Origin: Ruminococcus sp. UBA6407
GTDB lineage: Bacteria > Bacillota > Clostridia > Oscillospirales > Ruminococcaceae
Reading direction: 5' to 3'
DNA length: 64,000 bases
Assembly: GCA_002438605.1 (NCBI GenBank)
Contig: DJPR01000005.1
Coordinates: forward strand, 1-64,000
Numbering within the stretch: position 1 is the first letter of the stretch; each line of letters opens with the position of its first letter. Below the pieces are notes generated by a model. It did not search any database. It saw only the letters and a list, made by a program, of their open reading frames with translations, and was not told where the DNA came from. Position numbers and translations under genes: made by a program. Positions 1 to 10,255 of the stretch are shown here, one piece after another.

Positions 1-40
1 GGTAGGCTCAGAGCCTATGGCTATAGAAATGGAGGAAAAC

Positions 41-3000
41 ATGAAGAAAACCAAATTTATTACAAAAGCCAAAAGGCTTTTATCGGGTTTTGTCGCTACT
101 GCTATAGCGGTTTCAATGCTCCCAACGCTCCCTGCAATGGCAGAGGAAACAACGGAAAAATATCCGTATACCCTCTTTGCAGGCTCAAGTGAAGAAGGTG
201 CAATTACGGTTAATGCAGGAAATTTCTGCGTGAACGGCAATGTTGCAACCAACGGCACGATTGTGTCAAGCGGTAATATGAACATCAACGGCACAAAGAC
301 CGAAAATGCTGGAGAGGAAACTATATATATCCTCAAAAAGCTCAATTATGCATATTTCTCTGGCGATAATGTTGATGTTTACCCTGATGACTACAGTTAT
401 GAGGAAATGAACATCAATATCAATGACCCTATGACGGTACAGGGTGAACTGGAACTTACAGGTAATATTAACCTCAACACAGGCATTAAGGCACTGGAAG
501 ATGTAAATCTTACCGGTGAAGTAAAAAATACCAACAGTTCAGTTATTTGTTCAGAAACAGGTGATATTGTTATCGACAGCACTAACGTTAATTTGAACGG
601 CTTGGTGTATGCTCCGTATGGCGATGTTGAGATTACAGCTCAGAACCTTAATCTCAACAATGTTATCATCATTGCAGACACAATTACGTTCAACTGCCCA
701 AGCGTTAATGCAAACTACAGTAGCAGTATGGCTGAACTGGTGGGAAATGAATCGGATGTTATTGTCGAACTATTTGCTTTCGGAGAATATAATGCCGAAA
801 TGCACAGTATTAACATTGAATGGCACACAAACTATACTAACAGCGATTATCAAATCTGGTTTTCAGACGATAACAACGAGTATGCCTTAATAAGTTCTGT
901 ATCAGATGCAACTACATATCAATATGATATTACCGAGGAATTTGAGAAAAGGTATTTTAAGGTAACGCTGGAAACGAACTATGGAGAAATAGTTGAGTCC
1001 ATTCCTTTTGTTGTGGCGAAATCAGACGACGGTTATGTTATGCAGTTCCTTGATAGCGATGGTGATGGATTAGATAATTTTGAAGAAATTATTTGCGGTA
1101 CTGATGATAGTAAATTTGATACAGATGATGATGGTTTAAACGACTATCAAGAAATCTATATTACTGGAACAATTCCAACGGATTATGATTCTGTAACAAA
1201 AGAAGTTGCGGATGCAGATGCTGATTCTGATAGCGATGGATTTACAAATATTCAAGAAATTGAAATGGATACCAATCCGACAAAGGCAGATACTGATGGC
1301 GATGAACTTTCTGATTATGAAGAAATTAATGTCACTGGCACCGACCCATTAAATCCCGATACAGACAGTGATACAATTTCGGATGGAGACGAGATAAAGA
1401 TAGGTTTTGACCCTACAAATCCTGAAACATTTGGTGTTCCCGATGCCGAATACAAAATTGCACAAACAATTTCTGCTGATAGCGAAGCACTTTCAGAAAT
1501 AAATACATCTGAAAATCCGTACAAGCTTTCAATTGATATTACAGCAGCAGGATATGTCGAAGGCGATTTAACAGCAAAAGAAAGCAGTTATTCCAAATCA
1601 ATACAAAATGATTCGATGCTTGGCATTGCTCCGGAGTTAATTTATTCCAATTCATCAAGTATTGACAACGTAACTCTTAAATTTGAAATTTCATCTGAAT
1701 ATGTTGAAAATACTCTTAATCTATTTCCTGATGAAGACGAACTTGCTGGGATAAAAAGATTAAATGTGTTTAAGTACTTTGAAGATATCAATATGCTTCT
1801 TCCTATCGAAACATTCTTTGATGTGGATAATAATGTGATTTATACCAACGTTGATGAACTTGGAACATATTGCGTTATGGATATGGAACTTTGGCTCAAT
1901 AGTTTTGATGTTCCTGAAGAAGCGTATCTTTCTACTCCAATGTTAATGTCGCTCTTGCCCGAAGATAATGTTGCTGACGAATTCACAACAAACGATTCTG
2001 TCATAACATTTGATGGTGAGATTAAGGATGTGATTTTATCGGAAGATGAAGCAGAAACAGAAATGGTGCTTATGTCTGAAACTCCGATGTTGATGTCGCT
2101 TAATGCTGTAACAAACGTCACACCCATTGATGTTGCTTTCCTTTTACAGTCATCAGGACAACTTGAAAACACTTTTACATCTCAGAAAACTATGATTTTA
2201 GATGTAATGGAAAAGCTCATTGATGAATATGGCGATGGAAATGTGCGCTTTTGCGTTGTAACATATAATTTGTCAGGTGCAGATATACTGGAATTTGCCG
2301 ATGGTGAAATATGGTTTACGAATTACTATGCATTACGTGAAGCATTAAACGCTGTAGCTTACACTTACACATCAGGCTATACGGATAGAGGTAATGCGTT
2401 CCGTATGCTTCAGAACAATGTTGATTTCAGAGAGAACGCTTCTAAATTTATTTTTCAAGTAATGAACGGTTCGACTGATGTCGGTTCAATGTACTTCGAC
2501 CAGATAAATACATGTTCAATACTTGGAATAAATTATTCTGAGCTTATGCCTTCTGGATATTATTATCTCAATCCCTCTTACGGACAACAAGTAGCTGACG
2601 CTATAGCAAGCACAAACGGAATGAATGCAACTTATTCGACAAACTCAAGCATTCACGTGTACAACCATATTTGCGAATATGCAGCTCCTCCTCAGGTGGA
2701 ATTCAATGCAATCGTTCCAACGGGTTGGAAAACTATATTGCTGAACGGAATACTTGATTCCGAAAATGGCGTCAAGTCAGATGATGATACATTGACTGAC
2801 TGGAAAGAAGTTATGACGGAAAAGCTTAGTTGGGATACAGATGGTACAGTAATCCTTCCTACGATTCAGAAATGTATCAGCTATGCTATAAAACCATATG
2901 CCGAAGAAGGTTTAACAAGATTTAAATCTGAACAGTGGATTTCCGGAATGCCATCTTCAGATTTTGAAAGATATTTATATTATGTTATCAATAATACTTA

Positions 3001-4117
3001 TATCTTACCGATTTATTCTGACCCTACAGAGGAAGATTCGGATGGAGATGGGCTCAACGATGATAACGATACAATGCCGTTATCTTTCTCATCAAGTGTT
3101 GGTTATGAATCTATAGAAGAACTTATCAATAACCTTGATGATTATCTTAACAGAATGATGCCGCCCAAATATGATTATGATGGAACGGAAATAACAAGCA
3201 AAAACAAAGAATGTGAAGCAACTTGGGATTATTTTGATGAGGAAATCTGGCCAGTACTGCTAGAAGAGGGGAAAGCAGTTTTAGGTCAAGAGTATGCAGC
3301 ATATATACATTGGGTACGTGAAGCGTATGGTACTTATGGTATTGAAACATTGTGGTTGTCCATGGACCAATATGTCGATTTATTATATTATGAACTTACA
3401 GACCCAGAAATATTAACAAAAATTAAGAATCAAGTTATAAAAGGAAACTACAGCGAAGATGTTACATTAACTGGGACAGCTGGTCAAATCGCTATTAGTT
3501 TTTGGGGAATTGACTTCATTGCTGATATTCGTGACGTTACGTATGATATTAGTCATTGGGAATGGTCGTGGAGTCATGCTGGTCAGACTGGACTTGATAT
3601 GATGGGGATTCTTCCTATCATTGGCTCAATTAAAAATCTGGATGAATTTGCTGCTTTAAATAAACTTTCTAAATTAGAAGCATATGAAGCACTAAGTGAA
3701 TCTATTGATTCTATTAACGCTTTGTTAAAATCAAACAAAAATCTCGATGAGATAACCGAAGCAGAAAAAATAGTTATATTAAATCGCTTGAATAAATTAG
3801 CTAAAGCTGATATAATTAAACTTGCTAGCAAGTATAAAAATTTGGAGTGCGTTGAATGTGCAGATGAAATACAATCATATTTAAAAGGGCTTAAACTAAA
3901 TGGCACTAGAATTAATCTTACCTATGGTAATGGATATATTGTTCACGATTTGCTCCCAACATCTGAAGCTATCAGTCAAAATGGAAAACATACTGCCATA
4001 CTGTTTGATGGTAAAGTTTATGATAATTTGTTTCCAGAAGGTATAGATTATGATAAGTGGATAGATGGTTTTTTTGCAGCTAGTGGTCAAAAAAATATTG
4101 AGATTATTGATTTTTGA
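41..4117 (+). CDS. Secreted multidomain polymorphic toxin (TSP3/EF-hand, VWA-like, papain-fold C-terminus)
   Basis: The start is ATG 41 because GGAGGA at 31-36 is correctly spaced; the protein is then 1,358 residues. A Sec signal peptide (about 1-35, ending PAMAEE) is followed by a beta-rich N-terminal part. Thrombospondin type 3/EF-hand-like calcium repeats rich in DxDxDG occupy roughly 340-460. A VWA-like domain lies near 700-900, but its metal site is degenerate (LLQSSGQ in place of DxSxS). A hydrophobic pretoxin segment follows near 1,170-1,200. The last ~100 residues fit a papain-fold toxin: Cys1270 or Cys1273, His1317 in [11 protein letters not shown], and Asp1328. The immunity gene follows directly. 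Papain fold and toxicity are inferred from residue order and context; target and delivery are unknown. Confidence 0.75.
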   Translation: MKKTKFITKAKRLLSGFVATAIAVSMLPTLPAMAEETTEKYPYTLFAGSSEEGAITVNAGNFCVNGNVATNGTIVSSGNMNINGTKTENAGEETIYILKKLNYAYFSGDNVDVYPDDYSYEEMNININDPMTVQGELELTGNINLNTGIKALEDVNLTGEVKNTNSSVICSETGDIVIDSTNVNLNGLVYAPYGDVEITAQNLNLNNVIIIADTITFNCPSVNANYSSSMAELVGNESDVIVELFAFGEYNAEMHSINIEWHTNYTNSDYQIWFSDDNNEYALISSVSDATTYQYDITEEFEKRYFKVTLETNYGEIVESIPFVVAKSDDGYVMQFLDSDGDGLDNFEEIICGTDDSKFDTDDDGLNDYQEIYITGTIPTDYDSVTKEVADADADSDSDGFTNIQEIEMDTNPTKADTDGDELSDYEEINVTGTDPLNPDTDSDTISDGDEIKIGFDPTNPETFGVPDAEYKIAQTISADSEALSEINTSENPYKLSIDITAAGYVEGDLTAKESSYSKSIQNDSMLGIAPELIYSNSSSIDNVTLKFEISSEYVENTLNLFPDEDELAGIKRLNVFKYFEDINMLLPIETFFDVDNNVIYTNVDELGTYCVMDMELWLNSFDVPEEAYLSTPMLMSLLPEDNVADEFTTNDSVITFDGEIKDVILSEDEAETEMVLMSETPMLMSLNAVTNVTPIDVAFLLQSSGQLENTFTSQKTMILDVMEKLIDEYGDGNVRFCVVTYNLSGADILEFADGEIWFTNYYALREALNAVAYTYTSGYTDRGNAFRMLQNNVDFRENASKFIFQVMNGSTDVGSMYFDQINTCSILGINYSELMPSGYYYLNPSYGQQVADAIASTNGMNATYSTNSSIHVYNHICEYAAPPQVEFNAIVPTGWKTILLNGILDSENGVKSDDDTLTDWKEVMTEKLSWDTDGTVILPTIQKCISYAIKPYAEEGLTRFKSEQWISGMPSSDFERYLYYVINNTYILPIYSDPTEEDSDGDGLNDDNDTMPLSFSSSVGYESIEELINNLDDYLNRMMPPKYDYDGTEITSKNKECEATWDYFDEEIWPVLLEEGKAVLGQEYAAYIHWVREAYGTYGIETLWLSMDQYVDLLYYELTDPEILTKIKNQVIKGNYSEDVTLTGTAGQIAISFWGIDFIADIRDVTYDISHWEWSWSHAGQTGLDMMGILPIIGSIKNLDEFAALNKLSKLEAYEALSESIDSINALLKSNKNLDEITEAEKIVILNRLNKLAKADIIKLASKYKNLECVECADEIQSYLKGLKLNGTRINLTYGNGYIVHDLLPTSEAISQNGKHTAILFDGKVYDNLFPEGIDYDKWIDGFFAASGQKNIEIIDF

Positions 4118-4125
4118 GGTGGCTT

Positions 4126-4434
4126 ATGCAAAATAAATTCATTACTTTGATTTCAAAAATAAAAGAACACCCCACTGCTTTTTTAGGTAAAAGGTCACTG
4201 CAACTATTAAGGATTTACATAGATGGTTATCTATATGCTATGCAACAAGAGGAAATTGATTGTGGCGAAAACATATACTATGCTTTCAACGAATGGTTAG
4301 CTGAAAAGTATAACGTTAGAGAATCTATACTATGGGATTGTTATTTACCCAATGTATGTGATAACATAAATGAGGCCTTCGATTTGTTTTTTGAAGAATT
4401 CTTCCTTTACATTGATAGTGTAGATATTATTTAG
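4126..4434 (+). CDS. Probable immunity protein for the upstream toxin
   Basis: This 102-residue acidic protein starts at ATG 4126, eight bases after the toxin stop, with its ribosome site GAGGTGG overlapping that stop. An upstream in-frame TTG is less likely. It has no signal peptide, so it is cytoplasmic. The N-terminus IKEHPTAFLGKRS followed by a GY-containing helix resembles small immunity-like proteins found behind polymorphic toxins, but I cannot name the family. Its role rests mainly on position and size. It should bind or block the papain-like toxin domain in the producing cell. Confidence 0.6.
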   Translation: MQNKFITLISKIKEHPTAFLGKRSLQLLRIYIDGYLYAMQQEEIDCGENIYYAFNEWLAEKYNVRESILWDCYLPNVCDNINEAFDLFFEEFFLYIDSVDII

Positions 4435-4437
4435 TCG

Positions 4438-4566
4438 CTAATAGTGATAGCCGTCAGCAATCGCTTGGTCATAGTTGTTCGTAAATGCCTTATTAGACTC
4501 TTCCATATCGTCAACAGAGGAACAGCTTGCATAATGTATCTTCTTTGAGTTAGTGCTCAGAAACCC
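4438..4566 (-). pseudogene. Remnant of a C-terminal SCSSV zinc-site domain
   Basis: A minus-strand open segment with no start codon encodes a tail reading NSKKIHYASCSSVDDMEES, ending ...AIADGY plus two residues. The pattern (K-x-H-xx-SC-xSV-xDM ... GY) matches the short metal-binding module at the C-terminus of many secreted nucleases and lipoproteins. A stop codon bounds it upstream at 4567-4569. It is probably the leftover end of a gene lost when the toxin cassette was swapped in. It lies between the immunity gene and the terminator. Confidence 0.45.
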
Positions 4567-4596
4567 TTAACTATTCTCAGATAACATCATCAATAA

Positions 4597-4642
4597 AACG
4601 ACAGACCTTGTAGAATTCCTACACCGTCTGTCGTTCTTTTTT
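4597..4642. terminator. Bidirectional rho-independent terminator
   Basis: Perfect 10-bp arms AACGACAGAC (4597-4606) and GTCTGTCGTT (4626-4635) are followed by a T run on the plus strand and TTTTATT on the minus strand. It separates the convergent immunity and relaxase genes. Confidence 0.85.
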
Positions 4643-5997
4643 TATTCCAGTTCTCCCGTTCGTTTCTTTGAACGTTCCTGTTCCTGTGTTTTATCTCTGC
4701 CTAAAATCATATCAACATTTTTCATTGTTGCTTGCAACTCTGAAAGTTCGGATTTTTCGGAATAGTAACTCTCATAGAGCTTGTCTTTCTCGGCAAGCAA
4801 AGCCTTTTGTTCGGTTCTCAAATCCTTGATTAACGGAGCTTTCCCACCGTTAAATCTTTTCTTGAGATACTTCTCGGCAGCACCAAAAATAATCAAATCC
4901 GCTTCGTGTTCCTTGCGATAACGCTCCTTGAAAACAACAGTTTCAAGTTTATCGGCAATAGGTTTGGTTTTACGATAGTTGTCGATGTTATGAATATCTT
5001 TATCAATGGTTTTCAAGCGTTTCTCAATTTCCTTGATACGAGTTCGAGTGCTGTTGTAACTCTCTTTTGTTGCTTCGGTTTTCTCAGAAAGTTTGTCGTA
5101 GTCAAGGAGATTATGCTCCGTCAGGAAGTTCAGAGTATTCGCCATTGTCTTGATGTTCTGAACGGTTGCCCATTTTCTGTATGCTTCAGGGTTTTTCTGA
5201 CGCTCCTTCATTGCGTTTTCAATGTCTATGATAAGCGAAACTCTCTTTGAGCTTTCAATTTCAACACGCTTACCGCCTGCAATTCGGTTGCGGATTTGTT
5301 CTTCCGTGTAGTCAGCTCCAAGAGTTTTGGAACGGGTAAATCGTTCCTGACCTTCGGCTCGGAATGAAATATATTTGCCCGATTTTATCTCGTACTTTTC
5401 TCTTTGCATAAGCAAAAGAAACTCGTCCCAATCCCTTGCCTTGATGATACAACGGTCGATGTTCTGACGAAGCAAGGACTTCCAACTCTGTCCTTTCTTG
5501 TCGAGCGAATGTTCATAATGGGACTTACCTTTATCCTTTGGCTCGGCAACAACAGACAATCCATATTCCTTACAGAGCATATCGTTAGTGCGGCGAATGT
5601 ACCTCAAAGTGCTTGCCGTTGAATGAAATTTTTTGTAATCCTTAAAGCTTACAGAGTTAGCGATTATGTGATTATGGACATTGCCTCTATCAATGTGAGT
5701 GGCTATTACATATTGAAATCGTCCATTGAAAACTTTATCTGCAAGTTCAATACCAATCTTGTGAGCTGTTTCATAATCTACTTCGCCCGGCGAGAAAGAT
5801 TGTATCAAATGAAAAGCAAGATTACCGTTTGTTTTATCAACCTTTTCCTTTGTCCACATAAATTGCTGATAAGCAGTTTCGGGAACACAACCGTAACCGT
5901 CAACAAGCAAAGTACTGTCAGTTTTCTTCGGGTTCTGAATATAATTCAGAGCTTTGGTTAAGGTAGTTGTGATAGGATGGATTTTAGTAATTGCCAT
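4642..5997 (-). CDS. mobA: MOBP-type relaxase (MobA/VirD2-like)
   Basis: This 451-residue relaxase would nick IME1 at oriT and lead the strand through a conjugation channel supplied by a helper element. The N-terminal domain holds a candidate nicking tyrosine (LNYIQNP, about residue 18) and the histidine triad motif (THIDRGNVHNHII, about 100-112). The C-terminal half is a charged coiled coil. ATG 5997 is preceded by AGGAGGAA. The start lies inside the end of mobC, so the pair is translationally coupled. Length and layout are normal for the family. Confidence 0.9.
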   Translation of the reverse strand: MAITKIHPITTTLTKALNYIQNPKKTDSTLLVDGYGCVPETAYQQFMWTKEKVDKTNGNLAFHLIQSFSPGEVDYETAHKIGIELADKVFNGRFQYVIATHIDRGNVHNHIIANSVSFKDYKKFHSTASTLRYIRRTNDMLCKEYGLSVVAEPKDKGKSHYEHSLDKKGQSWKSLLRQNIDRCIIKARDWDEFLLLMQREKYEIKSGKYISFRAEGQERFTRSKTLGADYTEEQIRNRIAGGKRVEIESSKRVSLIIDIENAMKERQKNPEAYRKWATVQNIKTMANTLNFLTEHNLLDYDKLSEKTEATKESYNSTRTRIKEIEKRLKTIDKDIHNIDNYRKTKPIADKLETVVFKERYRKEHEADLIIFGAAEKYLKKRFNGGKAPLIKDLRTEQKALLAEKDKLYESYYSEKSELSELQATMKNVDMILGRDKTQEQERSKKRTGELE

Positions 5998-6287
5998 ATT
6001 TCCTCCTGCTTTTGTTTGAGCTGTCGTATATCCTCAGCATAAATATTGTCCGTAGAATTTATGCGTTTTGCAATCTGATTTATATTCTTGCTTACTCCGT
6101 GTATATCTTCAAGAGCTTTATCAAAACAGCTCATATCAACATTAAGCAGATAGCCGTCGAGTGCTAATTTACGGAGAAAAGTTGACATATTTTTCAGCCC
6201 GACAAGTTCCATTCTTTTTTGTAGAGCTGCCTTTTCCTCGGCGGTTACAAAAAATCTTAAAAGGACATCTCTTGTTCTTTTTTCCAT
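5958..6287 (-). CDS. mobC: MobC relaxosome accessory protein
   Basis: The protein has 109 residues from ATG 6287, chosen because GGGAGGAAATACT precedes it; a longer in-frame extension lacks a ribosome site. The order is a ribbon-helix-helix-like N-terminus (RDVLLRFFVTAEEKAAL), MSTFLRKLALDGY, then the NINQIAKRIN helix typical of MobC. MobC proteins bind oriT and help the relaxase open it. It overlaps the relaxase start by 40 bases. Confidence 0.85.
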   Translation of the reverse strand: MEKRTRDVLLRFFVTAEEKAALQKRMELVGLKNMSTFLRKLALDGYLLNVDMSCFDKALEDIHGVSKNINQIAKRINSTDNIYAEDIRQLKQKQEEIWQLLKSILSQLP

Positions 6288-6347
6288 AGTATTTCCTCCC
6301 TGCAAATGAGAATTTGTTTGCATAACTCTGCGGTAGTTTTGCCGCAT

Positions 6348-6500
6348 TTAAAAGGGTCTGGGCATTCCCAGCAAGCTACTTTCTGAGAAATTTAGGCTTT
6401 CCTAAATTTCAGAAAATGCCGTAGTGGTAACGATTGACTTTTTTCAAAAAAGGCAGAGTGTAGCCACAAAGGCGATGCTTGCTGTCAACTTCCCGCACCG
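6348..6500. other. Candidate oriT of IME1
   Basis: The non-coding stretch upstream of mobC-mobA carries a near-perfect inverted repeat at 6382-6413 (arms TCTGAGAAATTTAGG and CCTAAATTTCAGA, with one bulged base and a CTTT loop). A GCCGTAGTGGTAACG segment follows. An inverted repeat next to a nick region, divergent to mobC, is the common layout of MOBP origins. The nick site itself is not identified. Confidence 0.45.
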
Positions 6501-6557
6501 CAGTGCTTGAACAACTTTTTCAAAGACCGTTCCTCTTTTGAACGGCTCTTTCAAAGA

Positions 6558-7064
6558 TTAACTGAACTTTTCGACGAGTTTGTTCTCGGAGAAATTTTCG
6601 ATTTCGCCTTTCAGAACTGCTACGAGATGATAGTAATAACACAGATGAGCTTTCTTCAAAAGGCGGTAATATGTTGAACGGGATATTTCAAGAATTCTCA
6701 TTACATCGTCGCTGTCTAATTCGAGATTGTCAAAGTAAAGCATATCAAGGATTTTGAAGTATACTGCTCCTTCTTTCGGATAGCATTGAACTAAATGACG
6801 AACATTTTCAAGTAACTTCGTCAGTTGTAAGTCCGTGTAACATACGAACACTTTATCATAAAAGTGCTGTTCGTCTTTTTTGATTTCAAAAGGAACAAGA
6901 CCCTCAACAATATCTGAGAGCTGTTTGCGGCTCGTTGTGTATAATTCTTTTTCGAGATACACAAGTTTATTGTTGACGATATGGTTGATAACACGGTAAA
7001 GTTTAAGGACAGACTTAACTGTTTTCTCTTTTTCCTTGTCGCTGATTTTCATAATGTCAATCAT
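6558..7064 (-). CDS. Putative HTH regulator, sigma-like C-terminus
   Basis: A 168-residue soluble protein whose last third (DSDDVMRILEISRSTYYRLLKKAHL) reads as a helix-turn-helix like sigma region 4 or ArpU-type phage regulators. The N-terminal two thirds are helical and not recognised. GGAGGAAAAATT precedes ATG 7064. It is divergent from the repressor at 7253 and could share a control region with it. Function is inferred as transcriptional control of IME1. Confidence 0.5.
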   Translation of the reverse strand: MIDIMKISDKEKEKTVKSVLKLYRVINHIVNNKLVYLEKELYTTSRKQLSDIVEGLVPFEIKKDEQHFYDKVFVCYTDLQLTKLLENVRHLVQCYPKEGAVYFKILDMLYFDNLELDSDDVMRILEISRSTYYRLLKKAHLCYYYHLVAVLKGEIENFSENKLVEKFS

Positions 7065-7113
7065 AATTTTTCCTCCGTTCCATCTGGGTTTGGTATAGTT
7101 TTTTAAAAACCTA

Positions 7114-7142
7114 TTGACAAACCGTTCGTATTAAGCTATAAT
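7114..7142 (+). promoter_or_regulatory. Consensus promoter for the repressor operon
   Basis: TTGACA at 7114-7119, a 17-base spacer and TATAAT at 7137-7142. The spacer contains CCGTTCG, one copy of the GTTCG/CGAAC motif repeated around this promoter. Confidence 0.85.
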
Positions 7143-7214
7143 AAAAGACGAACAAAACCACAACCTCATTATACTTGCTAAACAGTGAAATGTCAATAGG
7201 GATTTCAAAATTTT

Positions 7215-7231
7215 GTTCGTTTTATGCGAAC
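7215..7231. promoter_or_regulatory. GTTCG-N7-CGAAC operator candidate
   Basis: An inverted repeat GTTCG TTTTATG CGAAC sits just upstream of the repressor ribosome site. Further GTTCG or CGAAC half-sites lie near 7124, 7150 and 7237. This suggests autorepression by the HTH protein encoded at 7253. Confidence 0.5.
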
Positions 7232-7252
7232 GCTATCGAACGGAGGATATAT

Positions 7253-7690
7253 ATGGAACTTAAAGACAGGATTGCTGGTATCAGAAAATATAAAGGCTTA
7301 ACGCAGGCAGAGCTTGCTAAAAAAATCGGAATGACTACTCGTGCTATTCAGAACTACGAGTCAGGATATCGAATTCCAAAATCAGCGGTTCTTGAAAAAA
7401 TAGCCGAAGGTCTTGAAGTTACGATAGACGAACTTGCTTCAGAAGATGACAAATTTATCATTCAGGCAACCGAACAATACGGTTCACGAGGTAAAGTTGA
7501 TGCAATGCAGTTGATAGAACAAGCAAACGCTCTCTTTGCAGGCGGAGATATTACCGAAGAAGATAAAACTTATGTTATGGAAGCACTTCAGGAAGCCTAC
7601 TGGAGAGCAAAGATAAAAAATAAAAGACACATTCCAAAGAAGTATCGCAAGGACAACTCTGGCAACTCAGAAAAAAATTCTGATAAGTAA
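7253..7690 (+). CDS. XRE-family HTH repressor
   Basis: 145 residues from ATG 7253 (CGGAGGA at 7241-7247); a longer frame from 7175 has no ribosome site. The Cro/CI helix-turn-helix occupies residues 6-60 (LTQAELAKKIGMTTRAIQNY). The rest is helical and ends lysine-rich. With the ImmA/IrrE peptidase gene downstream it forms the classic repressor plus anti-repressor-peptidase pair that controls ICEs such as ICEBs1. GTTCG motifs flank its promoter. Confidence 0.8.
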   Translation: MELKDRIAGIRKYKGLTQAELAKKIGMTTRAIQNYESGYRIPKSAVLEKIAEGLEVTIDELASEDDKFIIQATEQYGSRGKVDAMQLIEQANALFAGGDITEEDKTYVMEALQEAYWRAKIKNKRHIPKKYRKDNSGNSEKNSDK

Positions 7691-7693
7691 AGT

Positions 7694-7730
7694 CGTTGTC
7701 CCGAAAATGATACACCTGCTATGATATAAT
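7694..7730 (+). promoter_or_regulatory. Promoter with 21-nt repeated box, copy 1
   Basis: A 21-base box starting CGTTGTCCCGAAAATG (7694-7714) lies 10 bases before TATAAT (7725-7730). The -35 position falls inside the box and is not consensus. The same box, gap and TATAAT recur at 10256-10292, which suggests a shared regulator. Confidence 0.6.
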
Positions 7731-7778
7731 ATAGATAGAAGTATCAATTTGCCCACGCCCACGAAAGGTTGGTGAGAT

Positions 7779-8285
7779 ATGTTTAAGACAGATATTTATA
7801 AGTTCGTTGAAAAGATAAAGAGAAAATATCGTACTAACGACCCGTATGAAATTGCTGATATATGCAACGTAGATGTTGTTAGCAGAAAGTTAGGAACATT
7901 GAAAGGTATGTATACTGTTTCCAAAAACATACCTTGCATTTTCTTAAACGAAGAACTGGACGAATATATGGAAAAAGTAGTTTTGTTCCACGAGCTTGGA
8001 CATCACTTTATGCACAGATACAATGCGGTTTCAACTTTTAAGGAACATACTCTCTATGATATGTCCTCGAAAATGGAAATTGAAGCAAACATTTTCGCTG
8101 CTAACTTTATGATTAGTGACGAAGATGTTGAGCAGAATTCCTGTTATCAATATACAAGCGAACAGCTTGCACGAGAACTCTATGTACCTCACGAAATATT
8201 GCTGATTAAGCTGGATGATATGAATTCACGAGGATACGATTTCAATTTATGCTTTACTCCGAGAAGTGATTTTCTCGGAAGATAA
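7779..8285 (+). CDS. ImmA/IrrE-type metallopeptidase
   Basis: 168 residues with the zinc motif HELGHHFMH (about residues 72-80) and a downstream glutamate in EIEANIFAANFM, the signature of the ImmA/IrrE (DUF955) family. Such peptidases cleave the partner XRE repressor after DNA damage or other signals and so induce the element. It is the first gene of an operon with the DNA polymerase gene at 8306, driven from the boxed promoter at 7694-7730. Confidence 0.88.
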   Translation: MFKTDIYKFVEKIKRKYRTNDPYEIADICNVDVVSRKLGTLKGMYTVSKNIPCIFLNEELDEYMEKVVLFHELGHHFMHRYNAVSTFKEHTLYDMSSKMEIEANIFAANFMISDEDVEQNSCYQYTSEQLARELYVPHEILLIKLDDMNSRGYDFNLCFTPRSDFLGR

Positions 8286-8305
8286 AACGGAAAGGAGGCG
8301 TGAAG

Positions 8306-9832
8306 ATGTCACGCACATACATTGCTATTGACCTTAAATCTTTCTACGCCTCCGTTGAGTGCAGAGAAAGAGGTCTTGACCCTCTTACTACAAACCTTGT
8401 TGTTGCCGATGAGAGCCGAACGGAAAAAACAATTTGCCTTGCTGTTTCTCCTTCGCTGAAATCTTTTGGTATACCCGGTAGACCGAGATTGTTCGAGGTC
8501 GTGCAGAAAGTTAAGGAAGCCAACACCAAAAGATTATATCAGTATCGCAAGACAATACGAAACTATAAAGCAGAATTTTCAGGAAGCTCTCACTTTGAAG
8601 CTGACCTGAAAAATGATTTGTCTTTGGCGATAGATTACATTATTGCTCCACCCCGTATGGCACACTATATGGAGTACAGCACACGCATATACGATGTATA
8701 TTTGAAGTATATCGCACCCGAAGATATACACGTCTATTCCATTGACGAGGTGTTTATTGATGTGACAAATTACCTCTCAACTTACAAGATAACAGCTCAC
8801 GAACTCGCTATGACAATCATCAGAGATGTTTTGAACACAACCGGCATAACTGCTACGGCTGGTATCGGAACTAATCTCTATCTATGTAAAATCGCAATGG
8901 ATATTGTCGCAAAGAAAATACCGCCTGACAAGGACGGCGTTAGAATAGCTGAACTTGATGAAATGTCATATCGTCAGCAGCTTTGGTCGCATACTCCACT
9001 CACATCTTTTTGGAGAGTTGGAAAAGGTTATGCGACAAAACTTGAAGCTCACGGAATGTATACAATGGGCGATGTTGCCGAAATGTCGCTTACTAAATGT
9101 GGCGAAGATTTGCTCTACAAGTTGTTCGGCGTTAATGCAGAACTGCTTATTGACCACGCTTGGGGTTGGGAGCCTTGCACTATGCAGGATATAAAGTCAT
9201 ATCGCCCCGAAACAAACAGTTTAAGTTCGGGACAAGTTCTGCAAGAGCCGTATTCCTATGAGAAAGCAAAACTTGTTACAATGGAAATGGCGGACTTACT
9301 TGCTCTTGACTTGGTTGAAAAGAAACTTGTTACAGACCAAATCGTATTAACGATTATGTATGACATAGAAAATCTGAAAAATCCCGAAATCAGCCGTAAG
9401 TATCACGGAGAAATATCTACGGACTCCTACGGGAGAAAAGTTCCGAAAAACGCTCACGGAACAATAAACCTTGAAAGACAAACTTCATCGACAAAACTCA
9501 TACTCGAAGCGTTATCTAAGCTGTACGAACGGATTGTTAATCCTGACTTGCTCGTCAGAAAAATCAATGTGGTTGTTAATCACCTTGTCGATGAGAAAAG
9601 CGTTAGCGTAAAGGAGGAATATGCTCAGCTTGATTTCTTTACTGACTATGCTGCTGTTCAAAAACAGGACGAACAGCGTGAAAAGGAACTCGAAAAAGAA
9701 AAGCATATTCAACACGCTATGCTTGATATTAAGAAGAAATTTGGAAAGAATGCCATTCTGAAAGGTATGAATTTATCGGAAGGTGCAACATCTAAAGACC
9801 GTAACGCTCAGATTGGCGGTCATAAGGCTTGA
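8306..9832 (+). CDS. Y-family DNA polymerase (DinB/UmuC-like)
   Basis: 508 residues from ATG 8306 (AAAGGAGG at 8291-8298). The catalytic motifs are AIDLKSFYASVE (residues 6-17) and YSIDEVFID, which supply the metal-binding acidic residues. Palm, fingers, thumb and little-finger regions fit a full-length translesion polymerase. With YolD next door it resembles mobile UvrX/UmuC-type polymerases of firmicute plasmids and prophages. It probably allows replication past damage during transfer. The tail is charged (EQREKELEKEKH). Confidence 0.9.
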   Translation: MSRTYIAIDLKSFYASVECRERGLDPLTTNLVVADESRTEKTICLAVSPSLKSFGIPGRPRLFEVVQKVKEANTKRLYQYRKTIRNYKAEFSGSSHFEADLKNDLSLAIDYIIAPPRMAHYMEYSTRIYDVYLKYIAPEDIHVYSIDEVFIDVTNYLSTYKITAHELAMTIIRDVLNTTGITATAGIGTNLYLCKIAMDIVAKKIPPDKDGVRIAELDEMSYRQQLWSHTPLTSFWRVGKGYATKLEAHGMYTMGDVAEMSLTKCGEDLLYKLFGVNAELLIDHAWGWEPCTMQDIKSYRPETNSLSSGQVLQEPYSYEKAKLVTMEMADLLALDLVEKKLVTDQIVLTIMYDIENLKNPEISRKYHGEISTDSYGRKVPKNAHGTINLERQTSSTKLILEALSKLYERIVNPDLLVRKINVVVNHLVDEKSVSVKEEYAQLDFFTDYAAVQKQDEQREKELEKEKHIQHAMLDIKKKFGKNAILKGMNLSEGATSKDRNAQIGGHKA

Positions 9833-9834
9833 AT

Positions 9835-10254
9835 ATGAAAGATTACAGTAAAATTATAAATCTCCCACATCATCAGTCAGGTACACGCAAGCGAATGTCA
9901 AACTATGACAGAGCTGCACAGTTTGCTCCTTTTGCGGCTCTTACGGGTCACGATGAAGCCATAAAGGAAACCGCAAGGCTAACAGATGATTATATGGAAA
10001 TGGGAGAAGATAAGCTCGGAGAGTTGTCTGCTAAAATACAGTTGCTTATAGACAAGCTATCTGAACAGCCTGAAATAACGGTAGTATACTTTATTCCCGA
10101 TGAAAGAAAATCGGGCGGTTCTTATGCCGAAAAGACAGGAACAGTCAGGTTGGTTGAAGAATATGAGCGTAAGCTCGTATTCTATGACGGCGATAAAATT
10201 GATATTGACAGAGTGGTTGACTTCAAGGGAGAAATTTTTTCTGTTTATGAATAG
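9835..10254 (+). CDS. YolD-like protein
   Basis: 139 residues. The segment RKRMSNYDRAAQFAPFAALT is the hallmark of YolD-like proteins, which accompany Y-family polymerases in Firmicutes and are proposed UmuD functional analogues. ATG 9835 comes two bases after the polymerase stop with no good ribosome site, so coupled translation is likely. Confidence 0.85.
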   Translation: MKDYSKIINLPHHQSGTRKRMSNYDRAAQFAPFAALTGHDEAIKETARLTDDYMEMGEDKLGELSAKIQLLIDKLSEQPEITVVYFIPDERKSGGSYAEKTGTVRLVEEYERKLVFYDGDKIDIDRVVDFKGEIFSVYE

Positions 10255-10255
10255 C

